Below are positions 1 to 7,469 of a stretch of 64,000 nucleotides of DNA, one piece after another; position 1 is the first letter of the stretch; each line of letters opens with the position of its first letter. The DNA is from Litorivita sp040371945 (GTDB taxonomy: Bacteria > Pseudomonadota > Alphaproteobacteria > Rhodobacterales > Rhodobacteraceae). Location: contig NZ_BAABWS010000002.1 of assembly GCF_040371945.1 (NCBI RefSeq), positions 310,001-374,000 of the forward strand. The letters are read 5' to 3'. Under the pieces are notes generated by a model, which saw nothing but the letters and a program-made list of their open reading frames with translations, was not told the DNA's origin and made no database searches. The position numbers and the translations under genes were made by a program.

Positions 1-234
1 GTGATGGGGCTGGTCGGGCTTGCGTGGTTCGGCTCGGGGATGCTGGGCGTGGTGATCGCGGCGGCGATGGTGATCAACCTTGTGATCGCGGGGCTGGCGG
101 GGACGGTGATCCCTGTCTTGCTTGAGAAAATGGGCGTTGATCCGGCGCTGGCCTCGGGGGCCTTTGTGACCACGGTGACCGATGTCGTGGGCTTTTTCGC
201 CTTCCTCGGTCTGGCCAGCGCCTTGTTGATATGA
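1..234 (+). CDS. mgtE: Magnesium transporter MgtE, C-terminal end (partial)
   Basis: The 77 codons up to the stop at 232-234 encode two hydrophobic segments joined by a loop with PALASGAFVTTVTDVVGFF. This matches the last transmembrane helices of MgtE-type Mg2+ channels, where the T-x2-TD-x2-GFF stretch lines the ion path. The N-terminal, CBS and first membrane domains lie outside the window, so the GTG at position 1 is not the start. The stop overlaps the next start in an ATGA arrangement, which implies translational coupling to the cyclo-ligase gene. Family assignment from the tail alone is fairly secure. Confidence 0.85.
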   Translation: MMGLVGLAWFGSGMLGVVIAAAMVINLVIAGLAGTVIPVLLEKMGVDPALASGAFVTTVTDVVGFFAFLGLASALLI

Positions 235-854
235 GCGGCGCGCCCGATCCAAACGGTGGCGCCGCCGCTGGGGCGGCTGCGGCCTTGGCTGGCGATTTGG
301 CCGCCGAAAAAGCTGCCGCGCGCAAAACCGCCCTTGCGGCGCGCGCGCAGGCCCATGCGGCGGGCGGGGCAGGACGCGCCGGTATGCTGTCGCAGGTTCT
401 GGCCGGATATCGCGGCGCGGCGCTGGCCGGATATATGCCCATCCATTCCGAGATCGACCCGCGCCCTGCCATGGCCGAAGCCGCCGCCCATGGCCCCGTT
501 TGCGTGCCGGTGATCACGGCCAAGGACCAGCCGCTCGGTTTTGCCCGCTGGGACGAGGGCTGCGCCATGGAAAAAGGCCTCTTCGGCGCCATGGTTCCAA
601 GCGTCAAACACTGGATCACCCCCGAGATTTTGATCGTGCCCTTGGTCGCCTTTGACAGCCATGGGCGCAGGCTCGGCTATGGCGGCGGCTTTTATGATCG
701 CACGCTTGAGGCTTTGCGCGCGCGCGGCGCGGCGCTGGCCATCGGCTTTGCCTATGACGCGCAAGAATTGCCAAGCCTGCCGCAAGAGCCGACCGACCAG
801 CCGCTCGATATGATCGTCACCCAGACGCGGGTGATCGAGGTCGCGCGCGGCTGA
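231..854 (+). CDS. 5-formyltetrahydrofolate cyclo-ligase
   Basis: This 207-residue protein of the 5-FCL/MTHFS (YgfA) family converts 5-formyl-THF plus ATP to 5,10-methenyl-THF in the cytoplasm, returning folate to the one-carbon pool. Family marks are the basic N-terminal stretch AAEKAAARKTALAARA, the central IHSEIDPRP segment, VPLVAFDSHGRRLGYGGGFYDR near residues 137-157 (the glycine-rich phosphate/folate site) and a final DQPLDMIVT. The start is the ATG of the ATGA overlap with mgtE. The first 20 or so residues are Gly/Ala-rich and may be a lineage extension. It lies directly ahead of the YmdB-like gene. Confidence 0.92.
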   Translation: MSGAPDPNGGAAAGAAAALAGDLAAEKAAARKTALAARAQAHAAGGAGRAGMLSQVLAGYRGAALAGYMPIHSEIDPRPAMAEAAAHGPVCVPVITAKDQPLGFARWDEGCAMEKGLFGAMVPSVKHWITPEILIVPLVAFDSHGRRLGYGGGFYDRTLEALRARGAALAIGFAYDAQELPSLPQEPTDQPLDMIVTQTRVIEVARG

Positions 855-929
855 TCTGCCGCAAGTTTGCCCGAATTGCGCGGCGCTCTGCCTTGCGCTT
901 GCCCGATTGGGCGCGTAACCCCGTTTCCC

Positions 930-1751
930 ATGAGAATTTTGTTTTTAGGGGATGTGATGGGCCGCGCGGGGCGCGGTGCCGTTGCCGAGCATCTGCCGCG
1001 CCTGCGCAAGGAGTGGCGGCTGGATTTTGTCGTGGTCAATGGCGAGAATGCCTCCAACGGCATGGGCCTGTCGGGTGATCATGCCAAGGGTCTGCTGGAG
1101 GCGGGGGCCGATTGTCTGACCCTTGGCGATCATGCCTTTGACCAAAAGGACATGTTGCAATTCATCGAGGGCGAAAGCCGCATCATCCGCCCCGTCAATT
1201 TCGCCAAAGGCGCACCGGGGCGCGGGCACCGCATGTTTACCGATGCGCGCGGGCGCAAGGTGCTGGTGGTGCAAGTTCTCGGGCAGGTGTTCATGAAACG
1301 CGCCTATGACGATCCGTTTTCCGCCGTCGAGCCGATCCTCAAGGCGCATCCTTTGGGCGGGCAGGCCCAAGCGATCATCGTCGATATGCATTGCGAGGCC
1401 ACATCCGAGAAAATGGCGATGGGGCATTATTGCGACGGGCGCGCCTCGCTCATCGTCGGCACCCATACCCATGTGCCCACGGGCGATGCGATGCTTTTGC
1501 CCTCGGGCAGCGGCTATCTGACCGATGCGGGCATGAGCGGCGATTACAATTCGGTCATCGGCATGGACAAGGCCGAACCGATGCGCCGTTTCATCACCGG
1601 CATGGTCAAATCGCGCTTTACCCCCGCAAACGGCGAGGCGACGCTGTCGGGCGTGTTCATCGAAACCGACGACCGCACCGGATTGCCCAAAGAGATCATC
1701 CCCGTGCGGCAGGGCGGCAAATTGCAAGCCTCGGGACCGCAGATGGGCTAG
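930..1751 (+). CDS. ymdB: YmdB-family metallophosphoesterase (TIGR00282)
   Basis: This 273-residue protein of the TIGR00282/YmdB family has bacterial relatives that hydrolyse 2',3'-cyclic nucleotides and phosphodiesters with a two-metal centre. Visible metal ligands are FLGDVMGRAGR at the N-terminus, VVNGENASNG, TLGDHAFDQ (usual form GNHxWD), DMHCEATSEKMAMG and GTHTHVPTGD. The reading frame is open from 867 with a TTG, but the ATG at 930 gives the conserved MRILFLGDVMG start. It probably forms an operon with the cyclo-ligase 75 bases upstream. The role in this organism is inferred from the family only. Confidence 0.9.
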   Translation: MRILFLGDVMGRAGRGAVAEHLPRLRKEWRLDFVVVNGENASNGMGLSGDHAKGLLEAGADCLTLGDHAFDQKDMLQFIEGESRIIRPVNFAKGAPGRGHRMFTDARGRKVLVVQVLGQVFMKRAYDDPFSAVEPILKAHPLGGQAQAIIVDMHCEATSEKMAMGHYCDGRASLIVGTHTHVPTGDAMLLPSGSGYLTDAGMSGDYNSVIGMDKAEPMRRFITGMVKSRFTPANGEATLSGVFIETDDRTGLPKEIIPVRQGGKLQASGPQMG

Positions 1752-1813
1752 GGCGGGCATAAATCCCCAGCCCCAGCAGCGCGCGTTAGGTGCCCAGCCC
1801 GCGGGGCTGCATG

Positions 1814-1875
1814 CGAAAGATCACAGTTGCGCATTTGCCTGTTTGCAAAGGTGCCGCGCCGCCGCGAAGCTCGGC
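1814..1875 (+). repeat. Degenerate direct repeat, copy 1a
   Basis: About 62 bases that align without gaps to 6355-6416 in the same orientation. The best part (1834-1875 against 6375-6416) matches at 31 of 42 positions by eye, including a shared CCAAAGG/GCAAAGG core. The two copies bracket the accessory genes at 1992-6014. This may be an old insertion scar or a dispersed intergenic repeat; the family is not recognised. Confidence 0.45.
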
Positions 1876-1991
1876 AATGTGCCGATTTCGCGAGCTTTCT
1901 GCCATGCAGTTTGTGTTTGGCGCGATGACTGAGGTGAATGCAAAAACGATTGGTTCCGAGGGTGCGTTCCCCTTCTCGGGCATGGCTCGCC

Positions 1992-3071
1992 TCAGGTCCG
2001 GTTCAGCATCTTTCGATATTTGGACACAAACAGGTCCTTGCCTTTCATCAGACGTGTTATCGCATCTCCGGCGGTGAACAGCACGAGATAGGAACTCCCT
2101 TTCTGCGGCCCCAAGGGGACCAAGAAAGGAGCTTTGCTCCACGGTTTGTATTTGGCCGTTTCCTCGACCTTCTTGCCATTGATCAGCGCCGTCAGCATCT
2201 TTTCCAGCCAAGGCGTTTGGCGGCTTACAGCGACGATTGTCATTGCATCTCCTGCCTCAGCCACATCTCCGGCGGCAAAGACATTCGGCAGGTCGGACGG
2301 GCGCAGCCACGGGTCTGTCTTGACCCTATTGGCGCCGCCCTTGGTAATGCCAGGCAGCGCGTCAAAAATGGTCGACGTGGCGCGGGACCCGATGACGGGG
2401 AAGATCAAATCGGCGGCGATTTTATCACCGTTACTCAATTGAAGCTCCCCAGCATAAGGCTCGGTCATGCTTTGAAGGTTTTCGGCGCGCGCACCAAAGA
2501 TCGTCGTCACACCAGCGTCATTGAGTTTGCCTTGTAGGGCGGACCCGAGTTTTGATGGCATAGTCGGGAACAGCGACGCCTCAGAAGAAATCAACGTGAC
2601 CTTCTTATCGGGCATGAAATGCGCGATCTCACCGGCCAATTCTGTCCCGACCGCACCCGCGCCGACAATGGCCACGCTTTGCGCGGCTTTCAGCATCGTG
2701 TGAATACGCGCGTTGCCCGCGCGAAAGGCTTCGATGCTGTCTGTTGCAGGCTTGAAGGGCATCGCATTGTCAGAGCCTGTCGCGACAACGATGTAATCGC
2801 CAAGCACTTGGCTTCCGTCCTCAAGCGTGACACCTGCGGCACTTATGCTTGTGGCGCGCGCGCGCAGGACCTGACCGTTCTTGAGTAAATTATCATAGGG
2901 GATCAGACCTTGATCCAGAACGTGCGGGTCGACAACCGCGCGGATCATCGCAGGGGCATGGACAAGATGGCTTCGAGGTTCAATCAGCGTGACATCGGCC
3001 TTGTCGTCCAATGCTTTGGCCAGTTGCACGCCAACATAGCCCCCACCGACGAGAATAATACGTTTCATCAT
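1992..3071 (-). CDS. FAD-dependent NAD(P)H oxidoreductase (NDH-2/AIF-like)
   Basis: This 359-residue pyridine-nucleotide-disulfide oxidoreductase fold protein has an N-terminal FAD dinucleotide motif ILVGGGYVGVQLAKAL, a middle ATG motif (YIVVATGSDN), a second NAD(P)-binding motif VAIVGAGAVGTELAGEI near residue 140, and the C-terminal FAD motif NVFAAGDVAE. It lacks the redox CxxxxC of glutathione-reductase types, so it resembles NDH-2, AIF or FSP1-like quinone/NAD(P)H oxidoreductases. The start at 3071 has AGGA eight bases upstream. It is transcribed away from the MerR regulator at 3178, which probably controls it. The substrate cannot be told from sequence. Confidence 0.82.
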   Translation of the reverse strand: MMKRIILVGGGYVGVQLAKALDDKADVTLIEPRSHLVHAPAMIRAVVDPHVLDQGLIPYDNLLKNGQVLRARATSISAAGVTLEDGSQVLGDYIVVATGSDNAMPFKPATDSIEAFRAGNARIHTMLKAAQSVAIVGAGAVGTELAGEIAHFMPDKKVTLISSEASLFPTMPSKLGSALQGKLNDAGVTTIFGARAENLQSMTEPYAGELQLSNGDKIAADLIFPVIGSRATSTIFDALPGITKGGANRVKTDPWLRPSDLPNVFAAGDVAEAGDAMTIVAVSRQTPWLEKMLTALINGKKVEETAKYKPWSKAPFLVPLGPQKGSSYLVLFTAGDAITRLMKGKDLFVSKYRKMLNRT

Positions 3072-3097
3072 GTTCGATATCCTAATGCCCGAGGCAG

Positions 3098-3127
3098 TTG
3101 CAATTCATGTCATGGAGTGCATATAAA
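3098..3127 (+). promoter_or_regulatory. Possible promoter of the MerR gene
   Basis: TTGCAA (3098-3103) and TATAAA (3122-3127) are separated by 18 bases and read towards the MerR gene at 3178. The -10 is close to consensus and the -35 matches four of six. Position is reasonable, but no independent support is available. Confidence 0.35.
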
Positions 3128-3140
3128 CGAAGTGGGAATG

Positions 3141-3168
3141 AAAACAATAGACCATTGTCCATGGTTTT
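3141..3168. promoter_or_regulatory. Operator-like dyad between oxidoreductase and MerR genes
   Basis: A 28-base imperfect palindrome has a left half beginning AAAACAATAG and a right half whose complement begins AAAACCATGG; 11 of 14 half-site positions pair. It lies in the divergent region just before the MerR start. MerR proteins bind such dyads as dimers, so this is the likely operator. It is not clear which promoter it overlaps, and the usual 19-base -35/-10 spacing is not evident here. Confidence 0.55.
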
Positions 3169-3177
3169 GGATTTGAC

Positions 3178-3522
3178 ATGCGTATTGGCGAACTTGCACA
3201 GAAATCCGGCGTCAGTCGGGACACCATCCGGTTCTACGAACGCAACGGTCTCATCACCTCGACCGTTGAGGACAGCGAGACCAACAGTTACCGCAACTAC
3301 AAAGACGACTGCCTCGTCTGGCTCAAATTTTTCGCAGGTGCGCGAGACGCAGGCATGTCCGTCGCTGACCTGCGCTCGATTGTGGAGGCCACCGCACAGA
3401 GTTGCGACCGCGATCTCGCGCGCGCCGTGGTCCAGCGCAAAATTGCAGAGCTAAAAGAGCGGGCAGATCAGATTGGACATGCAATCCGCTTTCTGGAGAA
3501 CACTCTGTCTGGATCAAGATGA
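3178..3522 (+). CDS. MerR-family transcriptional regulator
   Basis: This 114-residue regulator opens with the MerR winged-helix signature MRIGELAQKSGVSRDTIRFYERNGLI, followed by the wing (NSYRNYKDD) and a helix ending WLKFFAGARDAGMSVADLRSIVEA. The C-terminal part is a dimerisation coiled coil from about residue 78 to the end (QRKIAELKERADQIGHAIRFLE). There is one Cys in the linker (QSCDRD), so no obvious metal-binding pair is present. It is divergent from the NAD(P)H oxidoreductase with a dyad between them, so it probably controls that gene. The inducing signal is unknown. Confidence 0.85.
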   Translation: MRIGELAQKSGVSRDTIRFYERNGLITSTVEDSETNSYRNYKDDCLVWLKFFAGARDAGMSVADLRSIVEATAQSCDRDLARAVVQRKIAELKERADQIGHAIRFLENTLSGSR

Positions 3523-3611
3523 AAAACCTATTTGCTAAATGGAACTTAGCTGCTGGGGGCCGTTGCAAGGCGCCTAGGTCGGCTTTGGTGCACCCGAACG
3601 CAATCTAGGCA

Positions 3612-4328
3612 TCACCCGCGCTCTTGGGGCTGGCTTGCGTAGCGCGCGCGCTCTTGATCCATCGCAGTTCGCCAGCGCGCACGTAAAGCCAGTGCATTTT
3701 CTGGTATCCGTTGCTCAAGAGTGTCCGCTGAAACCATGCGATCCGTTCGAAAATAGCGAAAGTCGCTTCGAAGTTCACACCAAGCAGCAAGAATGCGGCC
3801 CGCGTCCCGATAGCCCAGAAGAATTGGCCAGACCACGCGTTCACTGCGTCTTCCATTCCCGCCTTCATATACCAAGCTTATCTTTCGGTGGGCGCGGATG
3901 GCATTCCTAAGCATTGAGGAGTTGACCGCTTCGGATGCCGGAACGACAGGCGCGATACTTGTCGCAGGCTCCAACACCTGTCTGCGCAAGCGCTCGGGAA
4001 CGACCACTTCTATCTTTGCAAGCAAGTTTAGGGCGGCTTTTGCCAAATCCGGCTCGCCTCTACTTGCGACCCAATGTGCGCCCAAAACAGCGGCATCCAA
4101 CTCGTCCGAGGTGAGCATCAACGGCGGCATGTCAAAGCCTTTTTCAAGGACATATCCGATACCAGCCTCACCTCGGATCGGGATGTCTTGGGCCTTCAAG
4201 GCCGCGACATCGCGATAGACCGAGCGCTTCGACGATCCCAATTCCTGCGCAATGCGTTCAGCAGAGACCGGACCGCCCACGCGGCGCAGAAATTGAACAA
4301 TCTCAAACAGACGCTCTGCCTTGCGCAT
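3612..4328 (-). CDS. WYL-domain transcriptional regulator (YafY type)
   Basis: This 238-residue protein has an N-terminal DeoR/HTH_11 helix-turn-helix (RLFEIVQFLRR...AERIAQELGSSKRSVYRDVAAL, residues 5-45) and a C-terminal WYL domain near residues 135-205 (ISLVYEGGNGRRSERVVWPILLGYR...AWCELRSDFRYFRTDRM). The WYL signature residues are relaxed but the pattern is that of YafY/YobV regulators. It is divergent from the GFA-family gene that starts at 4435, with about 105 bases between the starts, so regulation of that gene and itself is likely. WYL domains sense small ligands or nucleic acid; the ligand here is unknown. Confidence 0.85.
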   Translation of the reverse strand: MRKAERLFEIVQFLRRVGGPVSAERIAQELGSSKRSVYRDVAALKAQDIPIRGEAGIGYVLEKGFDMPPLMLTSDELDAAVLGAHWVASRGEPDLAKAALNLLAKIEVVVPERLRRQVLEPATSIAPVVPASEAVNSSMLRNAIRAHRKISLVYEGGNGRRSERVVWPILLGYRDAGRILAAWCELRSDFRYFRTDRMVSADTLEQRIPENALALRARWRTAMDQERARYASQPQERG

Positions 4329-4434
4329 GGGTCCACCTTTTCATTTGATGCTGCCACTATGCTGTCAGCATGCCATATTTATCGCGCTTCGAACATATGA
4401 CAGGACGGTGTTTGTAACACAAAGCGAGGCGATC

Positions 4435-4827
4435 ATGACCAAAGGAAGCTGCTGCTGCCAAGCCGTTCAATTTGAGTTGGCAAACCCACCGTCTTTTATG
4501 GGAACCTGCCACTGCTCGCGGTGCCGAAAAGTTGGTGCAAGCACGATTGTGTTTGTGAAACGCGCAGATGTGAAATGGATCCAAGGCAAAGACTGCGTGA
4601 AGATTTTCGAGCCGGTTGCGCCCTACATCTATCCACGCTGTTTTTGCAAAATCTGCGGGACTTCTTTGGGCGAGATTTTATCGACAGAAGATCGCTTTCC
4701 CATATCGGCGAACACTTTGGATAGTGATCTGGGCCTTGTGAACCAATCCCACGAATGCGTTGGTGAAAAGCCCTCTTGGTACGAGATTTGCGACGATGCA
4801 CCGCAAAGTATAGGGCCCTCGGGCTAG
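4435..4827 (+). CDS. GFA-family (glutathione-dependent formaldehyde-activating-like) zinc protein
   Basis: This 130-residue protein of the GFA/CENP-V fold carries zinc ligands in three clusters: C6-C8 (SCCCQAVQF, where the usual form is C-x-CGAV), CHCSRCRK at residues 25-31, and CFCKICG at residues 69-75. The start ATG at 4435 was chosen over upstream in-frame ATGs because the family begins with the KGSC strand and GAGGCG lies upstream. Members bind thiol adducts, but most have no proven activity, so formaldehyde detoxification should not be assumed. It is probably under the divergent WYL regulator. Confidence 0.8.
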   Translation: MTKGSCCCQAVQFELANPPSFMGTCHCSRCRKVGASTIVFVKRADVKWIQGKDCVKIFEPVAPYIYPRCFCKICGTSLGEILSTEDRFPISANTLDSDLGLVNQSHECVGEKPSWYEICDDAPQSIGPSG

Positions 4828-5004
4828 GCGCGCACACACTCAGACCATTCCAATGGCTGTCCGCTTCGCCGCCCAATCCCGCCACCCCTCTGCGGTTCAG
4901 CGACGGCCCGCAAGGGGCCCGAAGCGGCGCATGCTACAGCGCCGACCGGCAGCCCCCCGATTGGGGATGGCGCGCCAGCGAGGCCCTGACCCCAAGCCGT
5001 CCCA

Positions 5005-5577
5005 TCAGTTGGCTTTTGCCGCGGGGCGAAATGCCCGCAGGGCCAGATAGGCCATGAGACCAAAAACCAAGATCGTCAGGCAATGCTTGGACAGGGTGGC
5101 GATCCCTGCGAGCGTGCCGACAGAGTGAAGCGCTGCGGGAAAAGCAAGGAGCTGTGCGAGATTGCAGCTATTCTCGACGAAATCGCATAGGCCAAGCGCC
5201 AATGGCACAAGGTTGAGCCGCATCAGCTTGCTGCCCGCCTCGGGCGTGCGGCGCACAAGTGCCGAGATGATCCATGCCGATGTCATCGAATAAATGGCGA
5301 TAAACAGGTAATCGACTGCGAGAAAGAGACCGTAAGCGCTGCGCCCGTCCTCGCCCAAGTTTGACAGATTTCGATAGGCCTCACCGGAGGTGTAGAAGGG
5401 CAACAGGTCGAGCAATCCGGAGCCGGTCTTTGCCAACAGCACGGTTTGCGAGAAGGGGGCCGGTGACAGGTTGAAAAGCCACAGCCCTGCAATCGTGGCA
5501 GCACCGCCTGCTAAAAGGGCGGCGGGATTGCGTTTGTGGGATAGGTGCTGGCTTAGAGTGTCCAGAAATTTGAGCAT
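5005..5577 (-). CDS. Putative four-helix membrane protein under MerR control
   Basis: This 190-residue protein has about five hydrophobic stretches: residues 22-40 (AALLAGGAATIAGLWLF), a possible one at 80-100 (YGLFLAVDYLFIAIYSM), 125-135 (LNLVPLALGLCDF), and two near the C-terminus (LAGIATLSK, LTILVFGLMAYLALRAF). The start at 5577 is supported by GGAGG five bases upstream; a longer frame to 5607 has no such site. The promoter immediately ahead has a 19-base spacer with a dyad, so transcription should depend on the MerR protein encoded just upstream. No characterised family was recognised. Confidence 0.7.
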   Translation of the reverse strand: MLKFLDTLSQHLSHKRNPAALLAGGAATIAGLWLFNLSPAPFSQTVLLAKTGSGLLDLLPFYTSGEAYRNLSNLGEDGRSAYGLFLAVDYLFIAIYSMTSAWIISALVRRTPEAGSKLMRLNLVPLALGLCDFVENSCNLAQLLAFPAALHSVGTLAGIATLSKHCLTILVFGLMAYLALRAFRPAAKAN

Positions 5578-5607
5578 GTTGCCTCCGTGGTCAAGTTGGA
5601 GGCGCAA

Positions 5608-5638
5608 CGATAAGCCTTCCCCCTAGGGGACAAGTCAA
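5608..5638 (-). promoter_or_regulatory. MerR-type promoter with 19-bp spacer and CCCCTAGGGG operator
   Basis: On the minus strand, TTGACT (-35, 5633-5638) and TTATCG (-10, 5608-5613) are separated by 19 bases containing the palindrome CCCCTAGGGG flanked by TGT and GAAGG. An over-long spacer with a central dyad is the hallmark of promoters activated by MerR-family DNA distortion; the GGGGAAGG flank resembles CueR/HmrR sites. It drives the membrane-protein gene starting at 5577 and lies directly behind the MerR gene. Confidence 0.8.
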
Positions 5639-5660
5639 GGAGGTTTCGTCCGCTCCGATC

Positions 5661-6014
5661 CTAGGTATGCACGGATGCCAAGCGGTCGCAGGTTTCGGTG
5701 AGTTCGCGGTCGAGACGCTTTGCATCTGCGATCCTCTCTCGTAGCTCGGCGCGTTTGCGCGCGATCATCTGCATTACCGTCTCGACCGGCAGCACGCCCT
5801 TCCTGTGTTGCTGCGTCGAAATCTCACGGATTTCCCGCAAGCTGAACCCAAGCTTCTGTGCCTGCGTGATGATGCAAAGCAGCGTCTCATCGTCTTGTTC
5901 ATACACGCGATAGCTGCCCTTGCGCTGCGGCTCAGGCAAAATCCCAAGGGCCTCATAGTGGCGTATCGCTTTGCGTGTCACACCCGTCCGTCGGGCAAGT
6001 TCCCCGATATACAT
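5661..6014 (-). CDS. MerR-family transcriptional regulator
   Basis: This 117-residue regulator has the N-terminal signature MYIGELARRTGVTRKAIRHYEALGILPEPQR, wing SYRVYEQDDE, and helix AQKLGFSLREIREI, then a coiled coil from about residue 78 (VETVMQMIARKRAELRERIADAKRLDRELTETCDRL). One cysteine lies near the end (TCDRLASVHT) and another at residue 47, but there is no C-x7-10-C metal loop as in CueR, so a metal inducer is not supported. Its likely target is the adjacent downstream membrane-protein gene through the 5608-5638 promoter. Confidence 0.87.
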   Translation of the reverse strand: MYIGELARRTGVTRKAIRHYEALGILPEPQRKGSYRVYEQDDETLLCIITQAQKLGFSLREIREISTQQHRKGVLPVETVMQMIARKRAELRERIADAKRLDRELTETCDRLASVHT

Positions 6015-6234
6015 GCCTTATTCCCTTCGCCGGTCCTCGGTCGTCATGAGCCGCCGACCGAGAAAGATCCGTGCCCCGATTGGCGGCTTGCCGACTTCAA
6101 TTATTTCCAAACGCGACCGATACACAAGGCGTTGTCAGATGTCCGCTTGCTTTGCGATGGGTCTAGGCCCTGCGCTGAGGTCCCGAATAGTTCATCGGCG
6201 TCCGACATCAAAGCCAAGGTGACCCGCATCTAGC

Positions 6235-6273
6235 GTCCCGCACTCCCGCCATCGGCCTTATGCTGAGGCTGCG
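6235..6273 (+). repeat. Direct repeat, copy 2a
   Basis: Matches 7313-7352 in the same orientation. From CCCGCCATC onward, 24 of the first 28 bases agree, including an exact GCCTTATGC block; the preceding GTCCC...CCC part corresponds to the poly-C tract of copy 2b. The pair brackets the AT-rich HEPN-like gene and could be a boundary duplication. Confidence 0.55.
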
Positions 6274-6354
6274 GCGATCATCCGCGCAGGATAGAACCAC
6301 CCCCGCCCGCTCGGCCCCGCGCGCGTGAAGTGTCTCGCCCGAGGGGGGCGCATA

Positions 6355-6416
6355 GGAAACATCAGATTGACGTATTGGCCTGTGTCCAAAGGCGCAGCGG
6401 AGCAGCGAGGGGCGGC
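6355..6416 (+). repeat. Degenerate direct repeat, copy 1b
   Basis: Second copy of the 62-base repeat at 1814-1875, same orientation. It lies between repeat copy 2a and the AT-rich gene. Confidence 0.45.
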
Positions 6417-6465
6417 GGTGAGCCCATATCTACCATTTTCTGCATGGCAACGAACGACCGTATTC

Positions 6466-7242
6466 CTACTCGAAACCCATTTTGGGCTTTCTTTGAATAC
6501 GCGGATCGTCATTTGGGACAGCGACTTTACTCCCCAACAGAACTTCAACAGCGTCTTTCATGCCCTGCCAACGATGGTCAAGCACATCGGTGAGTTGAGG
6601 TGGGATACCAAAATTGCACTCAGGGCAATGAGCCAACCGATAGTGTTCAATTACTCTAAACGCGTAGTTGAGTATCTCCGCCAGATCATTTTGAGATAAT
6701 GGATAACTACTTGGAATGTCCTTCTTTAACTGTTGCGCGCCGGAATGAGCGAGTAGCGCGTTACGCCACATCTTCAGACGCTCTATATGTTGTTTTATCA
6801 GCTCCGGTTCTGAAAGTTCTTCGGGGAGGCCCTTATTTTTTTTGTCAAGCTTCCTAATGCCTAGGGCATCTTTCGTCTCGTCAAAAATCTTGGCTAAATT
6901 TAGCATCGCCGCCTGTTGAGCATTTTGCGCAAGCCGTTCAAAGATATGTGCGTGATAATGTGTACCAGTAACGCCAGCTGCCGCTCTACCGCCCTCGATT
7001 TGTTTGAGTAGTTCTAAGTTTTCATGACAAATACGAGCGTCGTTCGCCACCACCTTCAAGACTTTAGTTATGTGTTCTGCGTCAGAAACCATGTTAGTTC
7101 TAGAGGCCTGTGCTGCGAGTGACGCAAATAAAATTAATGTTAGTTGATCTGTTTTACAGTAGTAACCCATTTCTTTTCGAAGAGTGCTCGGAAGTTCATT
7201 TTCAATCAAGTTCGAATAGCTCTGTACAGCCCATAGGGTCAT
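6466..7242 (-). CDS. HEPN-like (AbiU2/AbiA-CTD type) hypothetical protein
   Basis: This AT-rich gene is unlike its high-GC neighbours and encodes about 258 residues, mostly helical. The segment ERLKMWRNALLAHSG contains R-x5-H with the RNxxxAH form seen in HEPN ribonuclease-like proteins of the AbiU2 group, and a C-terminal C-x2-C (HCPECNFG) is present. The frame stays open to 7353 through a 12-base G run, giving a 295-residue form; 7242 was preferred because the extra part is low-complexity GGGGG. Role in phage defence or toxin action is inferred only. No antitoxin-like partner is adjacent. Confidence 0.6.
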   Translation of the reverse strand: MTLWAVQSYSNLIENELPSTLRKEMGYYCKTDQLTLILFASLAAQASRTNMVSDAEHITKVLKVVANDARICHENLELLKQIEGGRAAAGVTGTHYHAHIFERLAQNAQQAAMLNLAKIFDETKDALGIRKLDKKNKGLPEELSEPELIKQHIERLKMWRNALLAHSGAQQLKKDIPSSYPLSQNDLAEILNYAFRVIEHYRLAHCPECNFGIPPQLTDVLDHRWQGMKDAVEVLLGSKVAVPNDDPRIQRKPKMGFE

Positions 7243-7312
7243 AAACCCGCTGGAAAATCGACCTTTCTTTGTGTGCTGGCCGGCCTCTAGTACGGACTTT
7301 GAGCCAACGTCC

Positions 7313-7352
7313 GTCCCCCCCCCCCCGCCATCTGCCTTATGCCGAAGCCGCA
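7313..7352 (+). repeat. Direct repeat, copy 2b with 12-C homopolymer
   Basis: Second copy of the 6235-6273 repeat. It contains an uninterrupted run of 12 C at 7315-7326, where copy 2a has an interrupted CCCGCACTCCC. The run is prone to slippage and to sequencing error, and it lies inside the open upstream extension of the HEPN-like frame. Confidence 0.55.
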
Positions 7353-7469
7353 CAGGTCCGTTCGCGCGGAATTTGTGCCGATGCGGCGGGTCTGCGCGAC
7401 ATTCTCTTGCTCCTGCCTGTCCGATAATGGCAAACTAGCGCGCAGGCGATAACAGGGGCATTTGCATCC

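Larger units (their letters stand above)
6015..6465. other. Gene-free interval carrying two repeat copies
   Basis: This 451-base stretch between the second MerR gene and the HEPN-like gene has no convincing coding frame. It holds repeat copy 2a (6235-6273) and repeat copy 1b (6355-6416). Base composition drops sharply after about 6430, where the AT-rich HEPN-like gene begins from its 3' end. Nothing else was recognised. Confidence 0.6.

Noticed and set aside
945..1760. 271-codon minus-strand frame
   Set aside because: Antisense to the YmdB-like gene; no domain or ribosome site.
4828..5004. Intergenic stretch with PLRAVAEPQRGGGIGRRSG-like translation as a repeat element
   Set aside because: It has the feel of a dispersed intergenic element, but no second copy was found in the window.
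7337..7466. Plus-strand frame reading AEAAQVRSRG ... DILLLLPVR before the SLC13 gene, as a gene remnant
   Set aside because: It looks faintly coding and is partly shared with 6245-6290, but it has no start, no domain and is too short to support a pseudogene call.
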